Assembly: GCF_051622035.1 (NCBI RefSeq)
Contig: NC_135364.1
Coordinates: forward strand, 18,723,001 to 18,787,000
Length of the DNA stretch: 64,000 nt
Direction of reading: 5' to 3'
Origin: Arctopsyche grandis
Taxonomy: Eukaryota > Arthropoda > Insecta > Trichoptera > Hydropsychidae
A program made the translations under genes and the position numbers. This document shows, piece after piece, positions 10,914-22,569 of this stretch (position 1 is the stretch's first letter; the number at the start of each line of letters is the position of its first letter). A model generated the notes under the pieces. It saw only the letters and a program-made list of their open reading frames with translations, had not been told where the DNA came from and did no database searches.

Positions 10914-13766
10914 ATGAAGTTTAAAATATCGAAATTTAACGAGCCGAAGCATAAAAGCATAGTTTCTTGTATCAGTTGGAATAATACAGAAGAAGTATTC
11001 TCATGCGGGTAATAATTTGATCGAAAATAATATTTCATACATTTCCTATGAATGTATAAGATTTTCATATTTGTTGCAGCGATGATCACATACTTCTGAA
11101 ATGGAATCTAGTAACTAATGAATCTTTGACCGTCACAACGCTACCTGATAACTTCTTTCCGACCAGTCTTCAGCCGTATCCTAAAACAGGATTTGGATCT
11201 AGCAGCAATAAGCAATCACAAGATAACCTTCTGCTCACTACAGCAGATGGCAGGTATTCAATTAGAAAACTAAACATACAAATATTTACTAAATAAACAT
11301 ACATCATATACAAACTTACATCACTTTTATTAGATTCCATTTCGTCAATCAAAATGGACGTATTGAAAAATCAGTCGCCGCTCATCAAGGAGCTTGCCTA
11401 GTTGGTCAATGGAGTCCTGATGGATCAAGCATTTTAACAGCCGGCGAAGATGGCACATTAAGAATATGGTCCCGGAGTGGACTAGCAAGATCTCTCATAG
11501 GAAATGTCGGTGTTCCCATTTACTGTGCCATTTGGGGACCATCAGGAAGCAGCTTGTTGCATACTCAATCTAACTGTATAGTGATCACACACTTGCAAGG
11601 AAACACCAAACGTTTACAGTGGAAAGGTCATGATGGTCTCATATTATCTGCAGCGTGGAATCCGACAAATAATATCATCGTTAGCGGCTCTGAAGATGGA
11701 TTTTTCAAAGTATTACTATACATTAGAAAAGCTCAACAATCAAAATACAGATGACATATTATTATGTGTTGCTTTATAGACATGGGATATGTTCGGACAA
11801 CTACTTTCATGTAGTATGAAGCATGATTGTCCAATACTATCGGTCAGTTGGTCTCCGGCTGGAGATTTGTTTGCAGTGGCTGGTTATAATCTATTGCGAC
11901 TTTGTGATTTTACAGGGGTAATTTTTTTCATATTTCAACATTTACATATTTGCGATATTCTTCAATTTATTAATGTCGTTTTCAACAGTGGTCTCACTGC
12001 CTTGAGCGACCGAATACAGGTAGTATCCAGCATATTGCTTGGTCTTCAGATGGGACACAACTTGCGGCAGCTTGCTCAAATGGACATGTTTTATTTGCAC
12101 ATTTGATACAAAGGTAATTGACTAAATATAATATAAATATCTTAGAATTCCATGCTTTGCAACAAGTTAAAGCGTTTCAGGCAGATGAGCTGGAAGAACT
12201 ATTCGTGTACGTTGACAGGACGTAAGACGATAACAATAACAGAAGTCACCAATAGCACAACAGAGCAATTGGATTACTCGAATCGGGTAATTCAAATGGG
12301 CCTCGCCAGTGGACACTTAATAGTTGTCACTACTAAACAATGTCACATCCATTCATCGACCAGTTGGAACACTCCGGTCGTATTTGATTTAAAGGACAGC
12401 ATAGTCTACATGATATTGATCTCGGAAAGGTAATAAATCATTCATAAAATATGTTGAATATTTAATTACGAATTATAATTATAATTATTACCTCACCAAC
12501 TTTTATTTATGACTATTGTCGTCGTTTCCAAAACTGATTATTTCATTTATTGCAATATTTTAGATGTTTTTGCTTGGTGGAACGTTCTGGAATCAATATC
12601 TACAGCTATTTAGGAAGGCTGTTGGCTAGTCCGAGATGGGGTTCGATGCGTTTGGATGTCCTTGCTAGATCGTCCATTTCTTTAGGACCTGATACACTAG
12701 CTGTTATTGATCAGAATGATCACAAAAGTATGTAAAAAAGTGAATATGAGTATGTGAGTGTTTATGATCATGTTGAAAACTTTCCAGCTATACATATATT
12801 CGAACTTCCAACTGGAATTGCCGTTCGAAGCTCGTCGGAACACTCAACTATGACCGTCACTCATACAATGGCTGCTTCTGAAATAGTTTTGAGTCAATCT
12901 GGACTATTAGCCGAACGACAGTTAGCCATGATCGATTTCAATAAAGATTTATACATATTAACAGTTAAGGATTCAAAATTGAAATTGAAAAAAATTGGTG
13001 GGTATGAAGATTGATGACTTATAAGCATTTAATTTTATTATAATACATAATGGTTGCTTTATGCTTAGCCGTACAAGTAAGTGGAATTACCTGGTGTGAA
13101 GATGTTGCAATTCTTGTAGCTCTACGTGAAGGTCGACTAATTATATTCGGCAGTCCGAGAACATCTGCATTTCTATCGCTCACCACTATAGTAAGAGATG
13201 TTAGGTAAATTGGAATCTAGTGGATTTTTAAAGTTATGTATTATTTGTAAGTGTGATTTTTTTCAAAAGTGATCTAGGAAAAAATCCCAAGTTAATCAGA
13301 GCAGAAGAAGGGTGTGTGGTCATAAGACGGGGCGACGGTTCGTTATTACACATTGCAATTTCGCCATTTCCAATGCAGTTGGCGAGAAAAGTTGCCGCTA
13401 ATCAGTGGTCGCAAGCGCTCAAAGTGAATTTATTTTTTATTTATATGTAATGTAGATATATCAAACAATTATTTGAATTGTAAAGTTAATGCTGCAAATA
13501 TTACTTTTAGTTATGTCGAATAATCAAAGATGATACATTGTGGGCTTGCTTAGCGGCACTGTCTTGGGAGAGTAAAGAGTTGGCAGTTGCTGAGGAAGCT
13601 TTCGCTATTATAAAACAGCCTCATCAGGTTGAATACATACAACAATTAAAGGTTTTTTTATGTGTTATTATATAATATTAAATTTTAAATATTTTAACAC
13701 ATACATATATGTACTATGGTCAAATTGTTGTAGAATCCTACTCAAATCGAGAGCAATCAAGACTAA
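10914..13766 (+). CDS. IFT80: Intraflagellar transport protein 80 homolog (Oseg5-like), short C-terminus
   Basis: WD40-repeat subunit of the IFT-B complex, needed to build cilia. Exons: 10914-11008, 11080-11253, 11334-11709, 11780-11917, 11989-12113, 12181-12429, 12564-12727, 12788-12997, 13069-13204, 13270-13423, 13511-13651, 13734-13766. They sum to 1995 bp, giving 664 aa with no frame break. [19 protein letters not shown] and [20 protein letters not shown] align closely to vertebrate IFT80 from the first residue. The two N-terminal beta-propellers are complete, and the start of the helical region is present ([19 protein letters not shown]). The protein then ends [10 protein letters not shown] and stop, over 100 residues before the end of human IFT80 (777 aa). 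Poly(A) signals follow at 13792 and 13814. Either the true last exons are lost or the gene is shortened in this lineage. Confidence 0.93.
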
Positions 13767-14222
13767 TCAATGGTGATTTTGAAAAAACATAAATAAATAC
13801 TTGAAGTTTACGAAATAAATAAAAATTTAATTAACAGTACAATATACAACAATCTTAAAACTATACAATACCATGTAATATATATATATAAAATTATAAT
13901 AAATTAATATATTTAATAATATCAAGATTAATGTCTTTATTTTATATCAAAATTAGTACATATGTATGTACTAATTTAAGATTTGAGGTATAATAAAATT
14001 TTTACTAATAAATGAATACATTGCAATGACAATGATCTTTATTACCTTAATAACAACAAATAAGTTAACACAGAAATCCATTTAAAATACAAATTGAAAA
14101 CCATCAACATAAATAAATCCTACTATTATATGTACATATATTTTTGACAGATATCATAATTTTATTTACAAGATATAGGCACTTTCAGGTATTTTTTTTG
14201 TTTTTGATTATTGAGCAAATGA
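13767..14222. other. Convergent 3' interval between IFT80 and rt
   Basis: AT-rich, about 450 bp, holding the 3' untranslated ends of both genes. AATAAA occurs at 13792-13797 and 13814-13819 on the plus strand. No coding sequence resembling the missing IFT80 C-terminus was recognised here. Confidence 0.6.
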
Positions 14223-17200
14223 TTATTTCTTGTGTAAGATAAAATCCCATGTATCTTTCCATCGAAGGTTTACAAGATCATTTTCAGTTAAATCCGTCGT
14301 GCCGTAGTTGAGCACAGTAAATTTCAAAAAGTTTTGCACTACATACAACAACCAAACAACTATTCCCATTACGAACAAAACTGTTATCCACTTGTTGACA
14401 GTTTTGCAAATTAAAAACAAGTAAATGTGTTCGATTATAGCTGCCAATAAGAGGACTTTAAAAACGAAAGCTGATAAGTAATGATGAAGGAACAGTGTAC
14501 GCTCCATGAAAAAATAAGGCAAGTAGTGAAATAGGTATCCTACGACGAATATTTCGCCAGCTGCTAAAAATTGCTGCCAACTTGCTACTGACAAATCATA
14601 GCACAGACGTCTTCTTCTTATCAAATAAAATGATAAAAACCCAAAGTAAATAACCAAACCAAGTGATCCTGAATACCAAACGATCAAATTTCCAATCAAA
14701 TGTACTTGCGCCTGGAAAAATATCAATGAATTAATGCCAATAAATCACAACTGTAAATATTTACAGCAGTTTCATACATACGTTTGAATCTGAGGATACC
14801 CAATAGGCAATTCCTCTAGTGAGGAAAGGCCACTCTAATGGCTCACTGGAAAACATGTGGTTTTGAACATATTCTTGACTAGTAAAGAGCATCTTGTACT
14901 GAAGCTCCAGAAACTTTTCCCAAAATGTTAGATGAGTAGCCGTTGTCGGAATCATTTCTGCATGTACCAATTGCCTTTCGCGTTCCTTTTTATCGTCAGC
15001 TGAAATATATAACATTTATGATTACTGTGAACAATTAACCCTTTGCCCGTGGCAGTAAATATAGCGAACAAGCCCTGTACGCGGTACCTTTTTCGCGAAT
15101 TTGGAAATTGAGTTTTCGACCTTAAATACAGATTTTAATATTTACTCAAGTAACCAGATATGTTAATTAATACATAAAGTATTATTTTAAACAATAAAAT
15201 ACATAGTATATCCCGTAGTTTTGGCTTAATTGTCAAATAATCATTCTTCATACAATTGAGACGGTGACACGACAACTCGTTCACAGATTTTTCGTAAACC
15301 GATGATGCGCTCCAGGCATTACGTATACGGCCATCTCTTTCTCACCCCATCTGTTCACCATGATCTCGTTTACTCTGCCATTACGTATGCAGCTATCTCT
15401 TTCACAGACCATTTTTTCACCGATAACAGACGGTCTGTGAAAGAGATGGCTGCATACGTAATGGCATAGTAAACAAGATCATGGTGAACAGACGGGGTGA
15501 GAAAGAGATGGCCGTATACGTAATGCCTGGAGCGCATTATCGGTTTACGGAAAATCTGTGAACGAGTTGTCAGGTAACCAATTGAGACGTATCGTCGCCA
15601 TTGTTCAACAGACGTGACGTCACATAAACGAGGTTTCAGTATGGTTCCACAAAAAACTAATTTGACTGGTATATATTCATTTTAAACAAATTTAATAAAA
15701 GGCATTCAACTCTCAGTAATATATTCAACTAATTTTGAACCTTAAAACAGTTGAAATAGGCACATATAAGGCTCAAAATCCCGTACAAAGTTCAGAAATT
15801 CTATGGAAGACAGCCGCGCTACAGACTTATCGCGCAAAGCTTCCATAGAAGACGGCCGCGGGCAAATGGTTAAGATATTAATTTGTTACACACTGGTTAG
15901 AAACTACGGCATGAGTATTATTAATTTCAAGAAAAATATGTACTTCCAACATACTTTTAGTATATCGATGCTCTTCGACGTTCCAAATCGTATCATCTTG
16001 GTTTATAACTTTATCGGCAACAATTTCGTGCTGATTGAAGCCCCATTCAGCCAGCTGTCTACCGCTAAACTTCAACGCTAAGCCAGAATTGACATGTATC
16101 AAGTGTACGAGAGACTGTATAGTATTCCATGATGCACCTTCTTGATCTTTGTTGATAATTTCTACTTTCCACAAATTTTGAGCAGACATTGAAACATTAT
16201 AATCTATATAACAAGACACTTCCTACAAATAAAAATCAAAACATAAGACTACCCCAATTCACAATGAGCATATACATGTATGTATGTATGTAAAAAGTAA
16301 AATAAATATAATACTTGGCATTGTGGAGACATTGGTGCAGCTACGTCATGAGAATTGAGTGCTCTGCTGGTGATTCCATGAACCAACTGTATCACATCGC
16401 CGTCTTTAATCGGATCTATCGGATAACCTACGGTGAGATCATTCTTTTCGGGCCTCTTGACTATCCACCAGTTATTGACGTCTTTGAAACTGTAGCACGT
16501 AACTTGCTGCTGATGCGATGAGCCTCTCTTGTCGGCGTATTTAATAGGATAGACGTGAGCGTGTGAGTGAAGCCAGCATGTACGGCCGTGAGTGTGTCTA
16601 CAATCAATACAATTGGCGAATTTTATCTTGTAATTTGTTCATATGATAGACAAATGTTCTAAATAATACTAACCGAAGTGTAATCTGAGATCCGTGAGCA
16701 ACATGTAATGGTTGCCCTTTGGTGATACTTGCAAGTCCTCCATCTAACGATGCTTGAAAAGCACTGGTCATTACTGTATCATGGGGACCAGCTTTGGTCA
16801 GCAAGCTCAAATGTACAGCAAATATTGAAATATAAACTATGGATGGGACGATTATCAACAAACAACTGATACGTAGAAAAAAACTTAATATAGTCTTAAG
16901 GACTACGGTCCGATTTCCCAAGAGATTCCAAAACTCACGTCCAATAATAAACAGTCCTAATAGACAGGAATAGAACCCTGAAAATTTGATACTGAAAAGG
17001 ATAGTAAATTGAATATAACATGTACATAAATACTATTATAGCTTCAAATCATGTATTCTAAATATTATACCTTGTACAGCAAGTGAGTGAAATACAACCG
17101 ATAATAAACCACATCCATTTGGTGGAACCAGTCGAGTGATTGTGATGAAACTTAAACTTGAGCAGAGAAAATATACCGAAAAATCCAAATATTAACAATA

Positions 17201-19361
17201 TTGACTCCATCAGCATAAATCTAGACTGCGTCAAGAGTGCATTATCTAAAAGACAAAAAAATAAACACAATAAAACAATCAAGTATAAATCTAAAGTAGT
17301 CAGTAGTTACCCAAAAATTTTGTACCACAAGTTATTAACAAAGAGGCTATTACAGCCGTCCATTCTGAGTATTGTAATACTATCATAATTTTATAGACTA
17401 GTGGAATTAGTAAGCTGCCACATAGAGCTGGAATCAACCTCAATGTGAAAATTGGGACGGTATCGTCATAAGCGCTTCCTATTTTGTCAAATGTAAAATT
17501 TCCAGAGTAGCCGGCTAAATAGGCGACTGCTGATAGCATCTGTTTTCCAAGTGGAGGATGAGAATCGAAAAAGAAAATTCTCTTCATATACAGTGATACA
17601 TATCGGCCGTAGTGTAATTCATCAAATCTGAAATATAAACCTTAAAATTAAAAGACTGCTTGGAAACAATAAATGCATGGGAATATAACGAGATACAATT
17701 AAAAATTTGACTATGTATCTGAACTCTTAGTCAAATATAAACATTGAAACCCCATATTCAATGAACATTTTGTGAGTTTAACATTTCTCTTCACCGAAGT
17801 CAGAAGAAAATCCATTGGATCAACTTCATTTTAACTGGCATTCAGGATAGGCCCAATTATGTATAATAAATGCTTACACTATATTCTTAGGCTCTTGTAA
17901 TTTGTAAAATCGTGTCATTAGCGCTATGATGAATAGACTTATTGCCATCAAATCCAATTCTATTTTTAAGCTAAACCTTCTTTTGTATAGGAATTGTTTT
18001 GTGAGCACATCTTCGGCGAATATTTCAGTAGCTGTAGCGCCATCTCCCTGCAATAAAATATTTTCCATTTAGTTCTAAAATTATATAGAATACAAAAGAA
18101 AACGAAATTCGATAACTCGGATGATACATTTAAAATTTTCTTATTAAAGTGGATAATACTCTGAAGATGATGTATGTTCCACTAAGGATAATCTTATGGA
18201 GTTTGATTATCAGAAGTACACTTACATATGTACATAAAACAAACGATGTTTATTTATTTATTGAAAAATCAACAGATCACAGATGTAGAAATGCATAAAA
18301 ATAAAGAATAAATGTAACAAAATAACATCTGAGCCCAATTATAGATTTTTACAAATTACATTAAATGGTACATAGAGACAAACAAATGGAAAAGGAAAGA
18401 ATAAAAATTAAAACATGACTAAATGGAACAATGCATAACTAAGCATAAATTAATATAATATTGGATAAAGATTATATAATAGAAATAGAAATGGATCAAT
18501 TAATTAAAACTCTCCCGATGGCAGTCCTGAATTGATGCAAGGAAATACCGAATGAATCAACTTCATTCAACTCCCCGTTAAACATACGATAAACACGCTT
18601 CAGATAGCAATATTTTAGGGAATTGGTTTTGAAAGGGCTAATTGAAAGGAGTGCAACGGGTCCAATATACCTAACTGGGATCCTGAAACCAACCTTACTC
18701 GGTGAATCGGGACAATCAAGGAAACCATTTAGGAGCTTAAAAAGTAATGTAGCATCAGTGAGTCGTCGTCTGACAGAAAGATTGTTAAAGGATAGGAGTT
18801 TTAAAATATCGGAAACAGTAGTATGGGCGTAGATCGGAAAACGGTAGCGTAAGAATTTGATAAATTTTAGTTGAACTTTTTCAATACAATTAATATGGGA
18901 TATGTAAAAAGGTGACCAGATAATTGAGGCAAATTCAAGGCGAGAACTTACATGATCATTAAAGGGTTTAGTTGAGCAGAGTAGGAATCCAAGAGATTTA
19001 TATGCATTATTAGTATTATCATTAATTTGGAGATTTATATGCTTTATTAGTATTATATTAATTTAGACGAATGCATAGTATATGTAGTTCTATAAAACTG
19101 AATGCATGGTTCATATGAATGAGCTACAACTATCAAAATATTTACGGTGGTCGGTAAGTAGGTACCTACATGTACCAACAACAATAACAAATATATGAAA
19201 CTGGCGCGCCAATTTCAATGTCATGAACAATAAACAAATAAGACGATACTCACCACCTCTCTTTTTCCACACTTGTCTCGTGCGGGTTCCGGTTCATTAT
19301 CCGGACCTGGTTCCACTTCCGGTTTGAGTCTAGAAGTGACATCGTCGCGACGAGTCTTCAT
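14223..19361 (-). CDS. rt: Protein O-mannosyltransferase 1 (Rotated abdomen)
   Basis: ER multi-pass enzyme that, with POMT2, transfers mannose from dolichol-phosphate-mannose to Ser/Thr, for example on dystroglycan. Exons: 19254-19361, 17878-18047, 17311-17627, 17071-17245, 16674-16991, 16315-16597, 15955-16222, 14782-14999, 14223-14711. Sum is 2346 bp, 781 aa. The first loop has the catalytic Asp-Glu in FDELHYGRYVSLYMKRIFFF. SHPPLGKQ, NALLTQSRFMLMES and GPHDTVMTSAFQASLDGGLA follow, then the MIR region (HGRTCWLHSH, SSHQQQVTCYSFKDVNNWW, ALNSHDVAAPMSPQCQ). The C-terminal membrane segments end RWKDTWDFILHKK. The match is clearly closer to POMT1 than POMT2. The N-terminal exon (MKTRRDDVTSRL) lies across a 1.2 kb intron. 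A shorter start at 18068 would read through a good splice acceptor and is less likely. Confidence 0.93.
15039..15869. mobile_element. piggyBac-type non-autonomous element in an rt intron
   Basis: Bounded by TTAA on both sides (15035-15038 and 15870-15873). Inverted ends read CCCTTTGCCCGTGGC at left and CCATTTGCCCGCGGC at right. TTAA duplication with CCCTTTGCC-like ends fits the piggyBac superfamily. A related copy at 57826-58146 shares the ends and a subterminal segment around TAGCGAACATGCCCTGTACG. No transposase. The foldback at 15264-15578 is nested inside it. Confidence 0.8.
15264..15578. mobile_element. Foldback element with 11-bp target duplication, nested
   Basis: Two ~145-bp arms in inverted orientation share CCAGGCATTACGTATACGGC-type and GAAAGAGATGGC-type segments around a ~20-bp loop. 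Ends are GTGACACGACAACTC and its approximate inverse GAGTTGTCAGGTAAC. An exact 11-bp direct repeat, CAATTGAGACG, flanks it (15253-15263 and 15579-15589). This length and the long arms suggest a Mutator-like origin. No coding capacity. Confidence 0.85.
18240..19060 (-). mobile_element. LINE relic (reverse-transcriptase C-terminal part) in rt intron 1
   Basis: Read on the minus strand, 18840-19030 gives SLGFLLCSTKPFNDHVSSRL then EFASIIWSPFYISHINCIEK, typical of the region after the RT domain in Jockey/CR1-group LINEs. The 3' end runs into AT-rich AATAAATAAATAAA-type tail near 18240-18260. It is 5'-truncated and lies in the same orientation as the host gene. Confidence 0.7.
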
Positions 19362-20350
19362 AACGACCACCAAATGGTACGCCACGAGTGCAACTGAACC
19401 AACGGTACTTTGCGCGCTTTCACCTCTTCTCCCCCCACTTCTTCATTCCTCACACTTCTACAACTTCCACGCCTCTACAACTGTGAAGCCTGTAGCACCT
19501 CTAATCGGACGAAAACCTTGCTAGAGTTTTAAATTCGGAGAAACGTCACAGTCGTTGACTGTAAAAAATAAACAGATTGACAGATTCGTACAGAGAGATG
19601 TAATAAGAATAGAGGGGCCCTTACGAATAAATAATTGTTGTCAATTTTACGCGGTACGTCTCTATAAATACGCTACATCGCACGGAATACAATCGGATCA
19701 ATTTACTTATAAAATTTTATCCCATGTTGTTTATTGTGTGTTTTTGAATGTGTTGTGCAATTTTTAGCGATGCTTGCCTATCTTGAGAGTAATATAAACA
19801 AACAGATAAGTTTTTATCGGACATACGTCGAGCACCAAGCGTCAAATACGACTGATGCTAAAATTATTTAGATCTGTCCGTGGACAGAATGTCACTTGAC
19901 AACAAAAGAACTTACACTTCTATTAATATTACATTTCTCTGGATTCGTAGGACCGAATTGAAAAAACTGCTTATTTTAGGTAGTCTCGTTCATTAGCAAG
20001 TGAGGCAGCGCTTAATTCGAAGCTGGTTTTCCCAGATGTGAACAATAAACTACTCACTGCGTCTTCAACTTCAATGTGGAATCCTCTCTTCATATCCACG
20101 CAACCATTATGATATGTGTATTGTAAAGTGTATTCGAAAGTGGATAATGGAGACCCTTGGGTTAGGCCAAGCGGCATCTCCCACTAGTTCCCAGAATCCG
20201 GATGAAAGCGTGAGACTGTACGTGTCTGAGACCGTGATACTGTACGTGCCTAAACAATGGAGAAACAAACGGATCAGAGAAGCTGTGCTGAGTGGCTTGC
20301 CCTTCATAAGGAGGTACTTAGGTCATATCAGATCATTCTGGAATGATCTG
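19362..20350. other. Intergenic DNA upstream of rt
   Basis: No gene is supported. The first ~150 bp upstream of the rt start is moderately GC-rich and is the likely rt promoter. Short open frames at 19971-20307 have no recognisable family and no splice or codon support. Confidence 0.5.
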
Positions 20351-20354
20351 ATGC

Positions 20355-21451
20355 TGTGGCGGCTCGCTTATACGACATGGTCGAGTTTGGTTGCCTTCCT
20401 GCGAGTGGGGACCAACCCGGCTGGGTTCGGACAGCTGCTACTCACTCTGTCTTCAGCTGTCATATAATAAACACGTGCATTAACATGCCAGTCGTCTCAT
20501 TCGTTCATCCTCCATACTGGTGACCCCCGACATCGAGCCACGCAGCCTCGATCAATTTCAACATGCCGCTCATCCCTGCCTCGCCGAGTCAGGCGGGAGA
20601 AGCTACCCGCCGCGCCCCCATCGCCATCAACACGCGTCGCGGCCCGCGGGTGACAATAAACGAGCAGACACGGCTACCTACCTACCTACCTACCTACCGA
20701 CGTCCAGCCACAACGTCGACGACAGGTGCTTTTAAAAAATGGGGGAGCGAATGAGACGACGATCTTGACAGCTGGATGTGGAGTCATGCGCGATCCACTA
20801 CACATAGAACGGTCATCCAGCACCACAAGACATACACCACCTCAGCACCATCATCATCATCATCATCATCAAGGCCCCGTCCGTCCCCACGAGCGTCGTC
20901 ACGCCGAGACGGGCGGTAGCGCTACAACACCTCCACGAGCCACAACGACTCACAGTCCAGCTCGGAGTATCATCAACCACATCGATGCCCCTGCCGCCCC
21001 CGCCGCCCCACCAACCGACATCAGCCTCGGAAGAGCGCCGCCGCCGCAGCATCGCATTGATCGGCGCGACCATCGGACCACCCACCGTCCTGCTCGCGAC
21101 GTCACCGCCCTCGAATCTACCGACCATTCAGGGCGGTACACCTATGTACACAGCGGATGACCCACGTCAACATAATTTTTTTCTCCCCACTCAATAATTT
21201 TTTTGCTTTTTGTGTAACAATAACTTTTTTTCTTTTGTAAAATTTGTTTCTTTGTAATTTTGGTATCGCTGATGCTGGGGGGGGAGTGATGTGGCGGCTC
21301 GCTTATACGACATGGTCGAGTTTGGTTGCCTTCCTGCGAGTGGGGACCAACCCGGCTGGGTTCGGACAGCTGCTACTCACTCTGTCTTCAGCTGTCATAT
21401 AATAAACACGTGCATTAACATGCCAGTCGTCTCATTCGTTCATCCTCCATA
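20355..21451 (+). mobile_element. Short LTR-flanked non-coding retroelement (TRIM-like)
   Basis: Two 162-bp direct repeats (20355-20516 and 21290-21451) appear identical by eye. Each begins TGTGGCGGCTCGCTT, carries an AATAAA-type signal, and ends CATCCTCCATA. A 4-bp duplication ATGC flanks the element. The start of the internal region, CTGGTGACCCCCGACATCG, resembles a primer-binding site, and a G-rich tract precedes the second repeat. The ~770-bp GC-rich interior encodes no recognisable retroviral-type protein, so it looks structurally whole but non-autonomous. The identical ends imply a recent insertion. Gypsy-like by duplication length only. Confidence 0.8.
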
Positions 21452-22569
21452 ATGCGCTGGCTGCGCGTGGACCTCCTTAATCATCCAATAAATGATGTGA
21501 AGCGATTTTGGCCTTTCATTTGGATCCCCCAACCATCCTTACGCAACAATATCACATTTTTAAAAGGGGTGGCATTTTGAACTTTCCCCGGGGGCGGCAT
21601 AGATCTAAATGCGTTACTGATCACATAGTTAATGTTCCGACCAAGTCTTCATGGTCAGCTTTCGTGGCGTTACGACCAAAGGAGCCGTTTTGGAGGGAGA
21701 TCGGCGCCGAGCGCGCGTCCCCGCCTTCTATTCGTTTTCCGCTTCGGTCGAGTGAACATCTCTGTTCGCTACCGAGTTTGTTCCCACCACCGAGTCCCGA
21801 TCAGCTCAGCCTGGATCGGCAGACGATACTGGAAGTACAGCTTCAGTATACGTCCGGTGAGAAGTGAGGAAATCCTGGTCTTTCTTCGTCGAAGTCAGAT
21901 CACGTAGTCACGTGAGGAGTGAGGTTATCATAACCTCTCGAACACGTGCGCGCTAATTTCACGACGGACTCCCCCCCCCTGCTTATTCTCTGTATTTATA
22001 CATATATAAAATACAGTCACCATACAAACAGAATTACAACCTGTTTTTATTATTATACAATTTCCTCCCTTTTTCCACATCACGCATCCCACGCACATTA
22101 CGAAGGAGAAAGGGACATAGCAGAGCAGCCGACATCAGCAGAGACCAGACCACCGACGACGAAGGAAGGCACCGTGAGGAAACCAGTCCCGCCCAAGCTT
22201 ACCACTAGCTATCTCAGAAAACCGACTTCGGAGGTGCTCTCGAGTTGAACATCCCTGGAGTCTGTACAGTTAATTGAACTCAGTTTATTTTGTGATTATC
22301 AACCATATTGGTGACTAAAGTCATCTTAAATGGCTGGGGTGGATAATTATGGTGATATTCAAAGCCGTTACAATAGACTGACTGGCAGAAAATGCATCTG
22401 ATAAATCGGACTCAAATTGTCAGCTGATCTTCAGTCATATGTTCCAATCGATTGATGTTTATTGTGATGAAAAATGTAATATGTGTTAAATTGAGCAAAT
22501 ATAGTCTTTATAATCTGAAGTTGGCATGCTAGCTGTCAATGTGACAGATCTGTAGACGACGTGTGCGCC
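21452..22569. other. GC-rich repetitive-looking DNA upstream of the zinc-finger gene
   Basis: About 21640-21950 and 22080-22250 are GC-rich and unlike the surrounding DNA. A CCCCCCCC tract lies near 21972 and a TTGGTGAC motif near 22310. This could be a retroelement fragment, but no second copy or coding match was seen. The zinc-finger promoter must lie in the last few hundred bases. Confidence 0.4.

Noticed and set aside
17874-18068. Start of rt at Met 18068
   Set aside because: The segment contains a strong splice acceptor, and an in-phase upstream exon with a consensus donor fits better.
19971-20307. Short minus-strand frames upstream of the TRIM-like element
   Set aside because: No recognisable domain, overlap in different frames, and no splice or codon support.
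20520-21160. GC-rich open frames (H-, P- and R-rich) inside the TRIM-like element
   Set aside because: Low-complexity translations in several frames at once, with no family resemblance. Treated as non-coding interior.
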